Part shown: positions 1 through 12,600 of the stretch, piece after piece
Position numbering within the stretch: the stretch's first letter is position 1
Layout of the letters: the number at the start of each line of letters is the position of its first letter
Source of the DNA: Strongylocentrotus droebachiensis
Lineage: Eukaryota > Echinodermata > Echinoidea > Camarodonta > Strongylocentrotidae
Length of the DNA stretch: 64,000 nt
Reading direction: 5' to 3'
Assembly (NCBI GenBank): GCA_035222895.1
Contig: JAVYIG010000644.1
Location: forward strand, 61,001 to 125,000
Made by a program: the position numbers and the translations under genes
The notes under the pieces: generated by a model
The model's database searches: none
What the model was told of the DNA's origin: nothing
What the model saw: the letters and a program-made list of their open reading frames with translations, nothing else

Positions 1-209
1 TTCGGAGTAGTTGTAATAGCAGCAGCAACAGCAGTATAAGTAGTATTAGTAGTATTGATGGTAATAGTAGTAGTAGTAGTAGAAGTAGTTGCAGTAGTGG
101 TGGTGGTAGTAGCAGTAACAGCAGTAGTAGTAATAGTAATAGTAGTAGTAATAGTAGTTGTACTAGTAGTACTACTAGTAGTAGTAGTAGTAGTAGTATA
201 GTATTAGTT

Positions 210-247
<38 letters not shown>

Positions 248-257
248 TGTATTAGTA

Positions 258-327
<70 letters not shown>

Positions 328-445
328 GCGTTGTGGTAGTGATATAATAATGAGAATAATGTCAGTGAAGAATACTACTAAATATACTACTATTACTACT
401 TCTACTACTACTACTACTACTACTATTACTTTTATTACTATTAAT
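1..445. repeat. (TAG)n / (ACT)n microsatellite
   Basis: Bases 1-330 are almost pure TAG repeats with TGT and TAA interruptions; 370-445 is ACT repeat on the same strand, so the two blocks are inverted and could fold. Confidence 0.95.
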
Positions 446-546
446 TATTATGATAATAATAATACTGTTATTAATAGGTAAACAGTAATATTACACCTCA
501 CGTCAATTATATTGATGATTACAGAAACAACAAATATGATTTAAAC

Positions 547-749
547 CTCTGAGTTGCTGGCATCTTTAGCTGTCGTCCAATCGGATCCGTCCAAACTTAA
601 GTCGACCTTGAATGATTTCGTCCATTCGTTAAACTGATCCCGTCCCTGGGTCACCACGCCGCCGATCAATTTGACCTCTTTAAGGGCAACCTTCACCCAT
701 TTGGCAATGTCGCCATCTTTTGGTACCCATCCACCAGTTAATGGGGTAT
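547..749 (-). CDS. Exon 43: discoidin domain 2, middle part
   Basis: 203 nt, phase 1 to 0, acceptor CATTAG, donor GTTTAA. IGGVVTQGR, FNEWTKSFKVDLSLDG and SDW are F5/8C. It is homologous in boundary and phase to exon 40. The third exon of the domain should lie beyond base 1. Confidence 0.83.
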
Positions 750-3584
750 CTAATGATAAGAATGAAATAATAGCAATGTGAAGAGAATAATAATAAAAAC
801 AATACAACTCATATCAAAACGTTTGGGTCACTGAACAGTGCTTCTTTTTATTACGTTCTATGGAGAATGACGTGAAAAAAACATGTCTTTTTTTTTACAT
901 CCATCTCACTTCTGTTAAAAGTATCACATATTTTGCCTAGATTGAGTAGTATAATACGAGAAAGACTTAATTTATTATACATATACTCCTTTGTCATGTA
1001 CACAATTTGCAATAATTTGTTTGATATATATGTAAAACTGCAACAGAAAAAGAAAATCAAACAGAGAAAAATTCAAACAGTAACAAAAACATTTGAAAGC
1101 CAGTGGGTTGCCAAATTGCATGTGCAGAAGGTCATTATTGCTGACCCAAACTGTGTCAAATTCTTCATGAGAGTCCATTTTTAGGTTACTTCTTTTCAAC
1201 GTCCTGAAAAAGTGGTACGTTTCCAGAGAGAATACTTTACCATGGCGAATATTTAGCCGAGCACGGAAAGCACAATGGTTTTCATTCCAGCAGGTGCTCT
1301 GCGTTAACTGGTCGTCCGGGATTCGTCCATCCTCCATGCCAAGAGGGACGAACGAAGCTGAAAAGGAGAAGAAAAGAAAGATCATTTAAAGGCAGGCTTT
1401 ACTACTTCAGCCAGAAGGTATTATACCACACAGCGAGCCAGCGAGGTCACTGTGACAGGTGGCTATCTCATTAACTCAGCTCTCAATTAACGTAAGCAAA
1501 AGAGGATCATGAGGGACTAGTGGTCACCGATTAAGCCTTATTTTCTATATAGAGGGAGCAAGTAGCTACAAGTAGGACAGTGTGGCATTAAAGTACTACC
1601 TAAAGCTTCTTGCGCCTTCTATATAGCAACCAATGCCTACTCGGTGCCTGTTGGTCCCCCGTGATCCCCTTTAATTGAGAGCTGATTTGATGAGAAAACC
1701 ACCCGTCAGTGACCTTGCAGGGAGGCCTAATCCCCCCTGGCCAAACTAGTGCAGACGGGCTTTAAAGCTACACTGTATTCGAACCACTACTGTTAGTGAT
1801 GTGGTCCCGTAGCTAGCTGCGCCGTTGGTTCTCACATCAAGTCCTCCTATCTGCGAAGCGGAAATTAGGTATTGGGTAATGCATTTTCAGCAAGTTGACA
1901 ATGAAATACCGTTGTGCAATAAACAGTAGGCTAAAGTGTCGCTTTAAAGCCCCACTGTCCTACTTGTAGCTACTTGCTCCCTCTATATAGAAAACTTCCC
2001 CAATCGGTGCCTGTTGGTCGCCCATGATCCTCTTTTTATTATGTTAGTTTAGAGCTGAGTTAATGAGATAGCCACCTGTCAGTGACCTCGCTGTGTGGTC
2101 TTATCCCTTCTGGCCCAGTAGTGTTGAAGGTCTTTAAGCGGGGCTGCACTACTTCTAGTTACTTGCGCCCTCTATAAAGCAAACAATGCCTAAGCGGTAC
2201 CCGTTGGTGCCCCATGATCCCCTTTGTTAATGTTAATTGAGAGCTGATTTGATGAGATAACCACCTGTCAGTGACCACGCACGGAGGTCTATTTCCTCCT
2301 GGCCAAACTAGCGCGGATATGATATAAAGAAAAAGAGTCAGCTAGTGTGATTAGGCAAGCCATTAATCTACACTTGTCACTCTCCATCTGTAGTCTACAG
2401 GCGCAAACCCTTCTCAGTTGGTGTCAATAGGCAGCTATAGCGTCGTCCGCCAGCGCGTACGTATTTTGAGCGCCCTCTGGAATACGGGAACATGCCCCTT
2501 TATGTGTCAATTTCGAGCTCTGACGCAGCCAGCGACTGACATAATATCTTGGCTCTCCCAAAATGCTTAAAGATAAAGTTGAGTTCTGCAGTTATGCGAT
2601 TGCATTGTGAAAGAAAAGGTGTGGAATGGATCAGGAAAAAAAGTTGATCATGTAGCATGTAAGTATTGGTGTCTACTGCAAGGTTCGGGAATCATCAAAA
2701 TCATAATAAATTTGGCCCAGTCTTGGTAAAATAACGAGTACTGTACACAGAAAGATGTATATGGGACTAAACAAAATTGGTGTCGGGGCTAGTATGCCTT
2801 GTTTTCTATATCTTTCTATGCTCATTTCTCAGCTAGTATACATTTTCTACCCAAGTTAATTGGCAAATGACATTTATTTGTAATCTTGAACATTCAGTGT
2901 AAGTTTCATTTGATTCTGTGAGAATTAATTTCCTTTTTTTCTTCTTCCAGAACTCAAGTTTATCTTTAACCCTAAAAAGGCCGGGCTATTTGAGGTCTTG
3001 GTACGGCCGGGGGGGGGGGGGGGGAGGGCATTATGGCCCCCCTTAAGATCTCGGCCGATCTCCGCGAAAATTTGCACGCATGTCAAGTGAAGTGTATAGA
3101 ATAATATGATAATTTCAATTTTTTGAAAAAAATAACTAATTTGCATATTTATGGTAATTTATGCAAATAAGATCATAAAATCACATTTTTACCCATAAAT
3201 CATATATTATTCATATTTAAGCATTCTTTTTCATCACATATATTCATTAGACCATTTGGAATAATAATGAGACCAAAAAAATCGGAGGAGCCAGCTTATT
3301 CCTTATGTTATCTATTGTTTTGATAATTTCTTATGTATTTCATTGTTTTTTAACTTATGTATTTTGTTGTTTTTGTTGTTTTATTTCATTTCTTACTACA
3401 TTTCAACTATTTTGACCCCAAAACAACCACCTAAACTTTAAACAAGACCCAATAACCAATGTTTGATCTATTTTTAGGAAAAATGACATTTCCATATGTT
3501 TTGTACACAAATCACAAAAATTAGCGATTTTCGGGCTGACATGCAAAGACAAAAGGTCACGTGACCTTGGAACTGTAGGTCCGA

Positions 3585-3615
<31 letters not shown>

Positions 3616-6600
3616 GCGCAAGACTCGAAAGAAAAAAGTCAGCGAGTGGCGGGGCGCCATCCATATGCGTTCTCGAACAATCGGAGAAATCGTGGAGGGG
3701 GGGGGGGCATAATGGCCCCCCGGTCTTATTAAGGTTAAGGAATTGTGATAAGGCGTCAGTGCTTGAAGAATACTACACTTGTGAAATGGATAGGTCTTTG
3801 AGTGCTATTATCGATACCCTAGCTAAAGCTGTTGTAATATTGAAATGCCTTGAGCACCTCGATTTGTTGATATGTGTACTTTAAAGATTTTCTAACATCA
3901 TTATTTTCATTATCATTATTTCCATTTTCATCATCGTTATTAGGGACTTTTTAAATCCAGTGGACGAGAACGGCGTGAACGTCCATTAATGATGCTTGTC
4001 TAAGGCAAGCTGTTTTAACATTTATTCCTAATTCTTGATATCAATAATTCAATTATTGATATCATGAAATGAATTTCTGTTTTAAAGCAATAGTGATTCT
4101 TGATATCAAGAATTAAATTCTTGATATCAAGAAATGATTTTCTGTTGTAAAGCAATGGTAATTACTGTCACAACAAGGTGACATTAGATTATAAAATCAT
4201 TAAATCATAACGGCAGTAGCAATAGTACGAATAAAAAGTAAATAACAAATTACCTGTGAAAAGGACGGTCGTAAGTTTTAATTTTGATATATCACATTTC
4301 GCCAGCCTGTCCTTTGCACATGCGCAAAATTAAAATTAACATACATGAGTATGTATAAGAGTTTTTTTACAAACTAGTATTATTTTTTGTTGTCGTTTTA
4401 AGTAGTATTAATATCATTATTAGTAGTACATTACTAGTATTTTCGCACATTTTGCACATGTTATTTGTATCTTATGAATGTTCAAATTTAAATTCCACTC
4501 ATTAGACAACTAATACAACAAATTCCAATACAGTAAAACATGTTTACATGGAATATAATAAAAACGGTACATACGTAACGTAAAAATCATAGTTAACTAT
4601 ACAGTTTACAACTAGATTATTCACACCCCATGTTTATTTAAGATTGTGTGGGTGTGTTTTTCGTAATTTAAGGATGAAAGGAGACTGGTTGAATTAGTGC
4701 CTTTGTTGAATATTTTTAGATGTAAGCTTTGACATGTCACATTCCCGAGAAACAAAACGTGGGACAAATCCATTTTCACATGCTTAAAGGGGGTGTAGCA
4801 TGACGAGACAACGTGAGAAAATCCATTTTCACAAGCTTAAAGGGGGTGTAGCATGACGAGACAACGTGAGACAAATCCATTTTCACATGCTTAAAGGGAG
4901 TGTAGCATGACGAGACTGCGTTTCTTTCCCGTGTCATGATTCGGGGCCATTCGGATATAGTACAACTGCGGACGAATCGGGACGATACGACCGCAGTTTT
5001 TACGTGCGTGCAACATACGCGAAACTGAAGCGTGATGAGAAGTTCGGTCCGTTTTGCGAACGTTAGCGCGCTGACCGTTAATCAAGTCCTTTCGTTTACG
5101 TACATTTGTCCAAAAGAAGTCATATATGGCGTTAACCGGTATTTGCCATGCTACACCCCTTAACAAAAATCCTGCTGAGGGTATAAATAATTTGGTTTTA
5201 ACTGTGTATAACCAAGGCAAGAGGCCACTTACATGGTGACGGTATTTCCAAGGCATTTAGGTCTGTCTCGTATTCAACACCTATCACCTCCATCCTCATA
5301 CAAGCAAGAGTTACATAGGTGAGTGGTGTGACCCGGATGTATCTGGCAGGAACAGGCTTCGAGAAGTAGTTCGGCAAAACCGAATATTGCTCAGTATTTC
5401 CGTCGAAAATCTGGTGGTGATAAATACGAAGAGATATAATCCCTGCCATTTGGAAGGTATTTTAAAATTAATAATCCTACATGGATTTTAAATGTTTGCA
5501 AAGTATACATACGGTGTGTTGATTTTGCAAGGGTTCCCGCATGCCTTTTGTAAACATCGCCTTCTATTTAGCACTGAGTGTTCTACACTCACTCGGCGTT
5601 ATTAGGGACTTTTAGATTTGCGTGGACTGATACGTGTGACGTCCATTCAAGGCAGTGCATTAAAAGGACGTCGATCGTAGCAATCCCCATCGTCTTCGTG
5701 CGAATCTAAAAGTCCCTAATCACCGTTTTTAACGGACTCGTTTTTTTCCCCGAAGTTGTGTCTCACTGGTTATTGACAATTCCACTCCAAGGTGCATGGT
5801 ACTTTTGATTTCAAATGAAGCCAATAACGACGAAACGTGCTGTATGCACACCTTTTATAATTGTTTTCGTTTCCTTGCTCTTCAGGACGTGTTGGTTCAT
5901 CCGAATCGTAGTCATTCCAAAAATCCAATTGTCATATGTTTCACAATCAAAAAGGTTGTACTACCTCTGCAATTTCGCCTACAAATCTATGTTTCGGATA
6001 CATTATCTTGCTTTGTGTCCCGCCGCCCCCCTACTCAGTCTGTTTAGGGTACGCATATGCGTGTTCCCAGCCCCCCCCCCCCTCCCCCGTTTCAGCAAAA
6101 GTCCGGTGTGTAAAGTCAATACGGGTCGGCCTTTTTCTGTTGTGATACGAGCCTTTTTCAGCACCCCCCTTTTCAGCAAAAGTCCGGTGTATACAGTCAA
6201 TACGGGTAGACATTTTTCTTTTGTTAATTCCTGTTCTTGTTAATTGTATTCTCCTGTTATCATTTGTTTCTTATTACCTCATCATTAGCCATGTTTCTTG
6301 CCAGGAGCCACGTGGTACTGTCTGTACTATAGCTGACATGGAAGGTCGTCACCCACTTGGGGTTGTCGTGGCGACCTTGGGTCATCACCCCGGCAACAAG
6401 ATGAATACCCCCGAGGTCAGCTTGCAACCAGTTACCTGGGGTATCATCTTTTGCACACCAAGCGCCCGCATGCCAAGCGCCCGCATGCCAACCTTCGAAA
6501 ATAATTGAAAGAAAGGAAAATGTATCATCATTTTGTTACGCCACTCAAATAAATTTCCCTGTGCCATATTGTATTTATGTTAGCATATCACATGTACAAT

Positions 6601-9600
6601 GTACTGGAAGCTGCAAGATGTATTTGACGCTTTTCAGTATAGAAGGTCAAAGGTCATTTGGCTAATCAAGACTAGAAATTGACAACTTTGCAAAAGCATT
6701 GTGATGCATAGAAAAAGCCTTCCATAAATTGATACCTAGTGTTTCGTGCAAAATGGCACCTGTGACAAACCAAGGACTGTGCAGAGAGGCGACAAAACCA
6801 ATAAAAGGCCTTTTTCTGAATTGTAGATGTAGATTAAACACTTATTCCACCTTTGTTAAATTAAATCAGCATTTCTTTCAGGTGGTTGTTTGTATATAAG
6901 TCAAGTTTACGTTTTATATTTCATTTATCGCTTGTGTCGTGGACCTAGAAGTCAACAAACTGTTCAAACAATAATGAGTGATTCCTAATTAGGACTACGA
7001 CACCTACTACAATAAACGTAATTATTATCATTATTATTAGTAGTAGTATCATTATCCTTATTATCATCATAAGTAGTATAACTATCATCTACTGCTAGTT
7101 ATATTTGTTATGTACTACTACTTCTAATATTATTCGTGTTAATATTATTATTATTTGTCATTATTATCATTGTTCTCCCCTCTCTCACAGGATGCAACCG
7201 TAAGCCTACTGTATATCTACATCACGATGCAAGCCTACACTTATAAGCAGCATAATAATCAGTGTTGTTATCATCATCGATATCAAAATTATGATTATCA
7301 TTACTAGTATTATTATCATCAGTTGTATTATCATTATTATACATATAAAAACAAATATCATACCAGAAATCTGATTGAGTCGGCCTCGGTCAGGTAGATA
7401 GCTGTCATCATATGAGCTGCTTGCTGAGAGCACTACCCTCCCACCCTCGACGCCTAGAGTTACAAGATATTCTAGGAAAAAAGTGATGTAAATCGTGATG
7501 TACCCTTACAAAAATGGCGTGTGGTATTTGCTTTGTTACAAGTTCTTGCCACGCAAAACTACAACAGATACTGTTGTGGTACTGTACCATAGACTTGTGT
7601 GGTAATGTAAACGACTGGCTGTGGTATCCGTTCTGTTATGTGGTATTTCCGGTTGTATGTATTGTTACCACACATAAATGCCCACACATGTTACCTATTG
7701 TTGCCACACAAAATGACACCGAAATGTCTGATACAACAGTTTACTCCTGTGGTACCATACCACATAAACTTGTCTGGTAATGTAAGCTGTGCGGTACTGT
7801 GGTATCCATGTTGTTCTGTGGTATTTCCTGTTGTACGTACTGTTACAACACAACGTGATGGACAGGGCTAATACATTGCGTTATAACAAATAAATTAAAC
7901 AAAAATGTTAAGCAGTTGCAAAAGCGTGTTTTCTTAGCCAATAACAAGTAAGTTCTTTATCCTTTGCACATAGATACCGCTCATACAACCTTGTATATAA
8001 ACCGAAATCATTATTATTATTCAATTTATTATTATTATCATTATTATGATTATTGTAACCATTCTTGTTATAAATATAATTATTATTACAGTGACGTATT
8101 ACGTTATCCAACCATGATTTATATAAGAAGCACGATCCTCACTGTAGATGTACAGGTCTTCTCTGTAGCACCACCGCTGAGGAGGCCCGACGTTGCAGTA
8201 TTCCTCCTTGACCGTTTCCACTGCCGTGATGCAAAATGGAGCAGATTGACCCGAGGGGTTTCTGCAGTAGTTATGGTCCCCCAATCCGGGGTAGATCCCG
8301 GGGTTGTTGGTGTGGGTGTGGGGGTGCTGGGATGACCACTTTTGACACGGGTTTCCGTTTTCGGTGACGCTCACGATTCCCCTGTAGTCAAAGCCCTGAG
8401 GGTCGGTGTAACACTCCTGTCTTAGAGAATTAACTGTCAATGCAGACATAAAAATATTATCTCATTTTAGATTGGTGATTGATTGATGTTCATTTATCTT
8501 CCGTATACATCATCACAACGATTATGATACCTGGGAAGAGTGTCACAAGACTAAGATCGACTTTAAGTTGGAATTAAATATGGCAGGTAGTTCATGCCAC
8601 TGTTTGCTCTCATCATTTACTGGCATTGGTCTCTCATAGGACGTACACGTCATGGTCACAAATATAAAGGATTTACATTTTTTTTTATAATATATTATTG
8701 GAGGAGGAAATATTATCTCAAGATCATAATAGTGAGAGCAAACAGTTGCATGAACAGCCTATCATAGATAAATCCAACTTAAAGTCGATCTTTGTCTTTG
8801 TGGAACACTCCCTTGCACTAAAATGATATCGAATACAAAAGTGATAAATAAGGGATGTGTCGATATATCGATCATTTACATAATTTCAGTGTTGGCATAG
8901 GTTTAACGTTAAAGTATAGGGAGATGGGGAAAAGGGGTGTAACCTCTGAACTCTCAGCAAAAGAGAGGAGACAGTGGATAGAGAGCATGAATTCATATGA
9001 ACCCCGACCCTCAGTTGTCAGGATGGGAGAAGTACAGGGGGGTGTTTCACAAATATCCTAAGTTGAACTTATCTCAAAGTTTGGACTTAACAACTATGGA
9101 AAGCCATTAGCATCTTTGAAAATATTTTCTAAAAGTTATTTAAAAAGGCATAAAATGTTGATTCAAATCATTCATGTTTTCTGTTATCATAGGAGGTTTC
9201 ATGTTCTTGATTTGGAATTTATGAAAACTCTAAATAACATGAATTTTCGCTTTTTAATATATTTCATTTTAGGCTACAAATGGCTCTCCATAAATTTTAA
9301 GTCCAACTTAGAGTTAATTAAGTTCTACTTTAATAGGATCTTTGTGAAACACCTCCCTCAACTATAATCTGTGTCAGGCATACCACTCTCTGTGTCTTCG
9401 ACGACCTCGCCCACGTACAACTCGATGTCATTGAGGAACTCGCTGATCAACCACGTTCCGATGTCGACTCCGACGCCCGTCCATTCATTGGTATGGAAAG
9501 AAGCCGCGATTACGGGCTCGTCTAGGGGGAAGTCGAAGTTTTGAAATTCGAAGAAGAGTTCAGAACTGCACGGCTTCCGTTCGGTCACGAACAGGTCAAA

Positions 9601-12600
9601 GGTGTATGCATCCCCAACCTGTCCCGAATAAATGAAATAATTACAACGAAATTGCAAGATATTTTATTCCTTACGCCACCAACTACATCATTTTATTTTT
9701 AAACACAAGTCATGATAATCATATTAAGTTAAGAGCTCGGCTACAGCTAATGTAATTCCAAACCTATAAGAAAATTCTATTTTAGATTGAAATTTCTAAC
9801 AGTAGAAAACTTCAATATACGTATTAATATATATATGGGACCAACAGGATTAAATACCTTCAACACGGCAAAATATAAAGAGAATGCTACAAGTTTGATA
9901 AAGCCCCCATCACGCCAAACTAGTTCTCACTACGTTCTGGAACTGTCCTAAAAAATCGTAAAACGGGTTGTGGTCGGGGCAGAATGTGTACAAAAAAGGT
10001 CTATAATACGATCCTAGTTCGTTCGTAAACAGTCCGCAATACGTCCATCTCGTTTGTACCCCGTCCACAGCCAGTTCATATTAAGTTTAGATCGGGTAGA
10101 TTAGACAGTCCACGCCAGTCCGTTAGTCAGTTTAAACCCATTATTAACTAGTTCTACCTCGTTCCCAATACGTCCAAACCCATTCTAACTAGTTCGCCAC
10201 TTGTTCTAACTAGTTTTTAACCCGACCACTCCGTTCAGAGGCAGTTCCACTCTTCCTCATCTCGTTCTGAGTGCGTTCGAACGCACTCCTAGAGCGTATG
10301 CAATCCCGTCCTGACTCGGGAATTATGAAAACCCAGCGCGTTCTCGCCATTTCTCTCCCGTTCAACTTCAACGCTTTAGGCTTTGCAGATCAAGACGTTG
10401 AAGTCAAGCACCTATCACACAAAACTAGGTCTCACTACGATCTGGAAAATGTTGCCAAACGGGCTCGAACTGAGTGTGAACGGAGTGAACGTATTAGCAA
10501 CTATTTACGATCTTGTTAAGGACTTCATGGACGGGCTTGGACTGGCTTGGACGGGAAGGGTGGTCTAGAACTTTGAGTCTGTTCGAAATTCTCCCCGTCC
10601 TGCAATTGGACGGAGTGACAATGTACTTAAAACGAGATGGACGTACTACGAACAGAACGCGCTGGGTTTGTATAGCACTCGAACCAGGACGGGATTGCAA
10701 AGCACGATAGAAGCGCGTTCGAACGCACTAAGAACGAGATGAGGACGAGTTGATTTGTCTCTGAGCGGGGTGGTTGGGTTATAAACTAGTTAGAACAAGT
10801 TCCGAACTAGTAAAAATAATTTGGACTGCTTGGAAATATCAAATGTATCCGATCTGAACTTGATATGAACTGACTGTGGACGGGTACACACGAGTTAGAC
10901 GTATTGTGGACTGTTAATGAACGCACAAGGATCGTTTTTTAGACATTAGTCCAGTCCGAGCCCATCTGTAAAGTCCTTAAACTGGTCGCAAACAGTTGCT
11001 ATTACGTTCAACTCCGTTCGCACACAGTTTGAGCCCGATTGGCAACATTTTCGAGAACGTAGTAAGAACTAGTTTGGTGTGATAGGGGCTTAAGGTATAC
11101 ACGTTACTTGATTATATGTACTCCCCCGTACCAATTTTCATGTTGGTAATGGATCTCTAATTGCAAGGACTTCTGACAATTCAATGTAAGATCAATATTT
11201 AAATTCCAATCATTTACGAATTATGCGGATGTTTAAATTTTAGATAAATTGCGTAATTTTTTAGAGTAAAGGCTTGGACAGGTATTAAAATCGCCGCCAA
11301 AATATATAGTAGCTGCGGTTATTAAAAAGTGTTAATGAATGGCAACTGCACGCAGCAAAGGGATTGTTAGTATTCACCGATAATTTGCTAGATACAGGAA
11401 TGTGAAGCGTATGCATTTTACATTAAAAAAAAAAGAAAAACAAAAAACAAAACAAAACAGCCGCGGCACATCTGAACGAGCCTTTACTGTAGAGTTGAGA
11501 ACAAAATTCACTTACCCGTAATGAAATGCTGACATTATCTTGTGGGACTGAACTAATCCCAGCACACTTTCCAAATACGATAGTACCTTGATGTACATAC
11601 ACGTTCACTTCCCCTGTTACAAAACAACAAGACGTAATAAGATGCAGTAACCAAATATGAAAATATCATCTTTAATACATTTAAAAAAAAGAACGGTTTT
11701 CATGGTAGTGGAGTTCGATTACACAACCCATCCTAGTTGTTAATGAAAATCATCACAGAGATTTTTTCATCAATTTATACTACTTTCTTTTTTCCGAAGA
11801 CGTTTTGTTGTCGTGAGCCATCCGCAGATAATCCCGAAAGTTTTCTTAAAGATTTTCCCTCCAGTTTCTTCCTAGCAAAGTATATGTATAAGTCCATCAA
11901 TAGCTAACACGGAACATAGATGACAATGAATTTGCCAAAGCAACTGATTTATACAAATCATCAATTTCTAAAGTACATTTCTAGACCAATTATCTTGTAT
12001 TAAATGATTGTTAATTTCCAAATGTTATCAGGTTGCTTGTATCGGGAAAAGGGCTGGCACCTAGGACTCAACAATCCAGTGCTTGTAAGTCAATACAATC
12101 AGTTGTAACTTCTACTTCGGCTCCAAGTCGGGGAATATTCTTCCCAAGTATAACAGAATGGTCATCGCAAATGCGAAAAAGTTACGTTTCAAAATTACTT
12201 CAGGTTCAAAAAGTGTAACATTAGTTATTTCTCTCTTGCTATCTGCAAATTTGTTTTTACCAAGGTATATCTAAAGTTGTTCTTGACAGTTGTTCCAAGT
12301 AACTTACCATTGTTATTGCTTAGGTCTGCAATTTTGCAAGTGGTTTTGTATTTTTCGTTTTTCCCGATTTCCACGACTAGATGTCCATTCAAGTAAAGCC
12401 ATACTTCCTCGCCTCCTCCTAGGGCGATCACCTCCTTTCCAGTGTGGTGAAAACTGGTTCTAAGGACACTTGTGAATCTTCGATAGTTTGATGAAGATCA
12501 GTTTTTCGTAAATAGAGACACAAAAAACAAAAAACAAATAAACAGAACGTTAAAGGGAGTGTGTCATGACGAGACTATGTGTCTTTCCCGTGGGCCTACT

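Noticed and set aside
7964..8335. Plus-strand open frame over the kringle
   Set aside because: Antisense shadow of exon 38, which has clear kringle residues on the minus strand.
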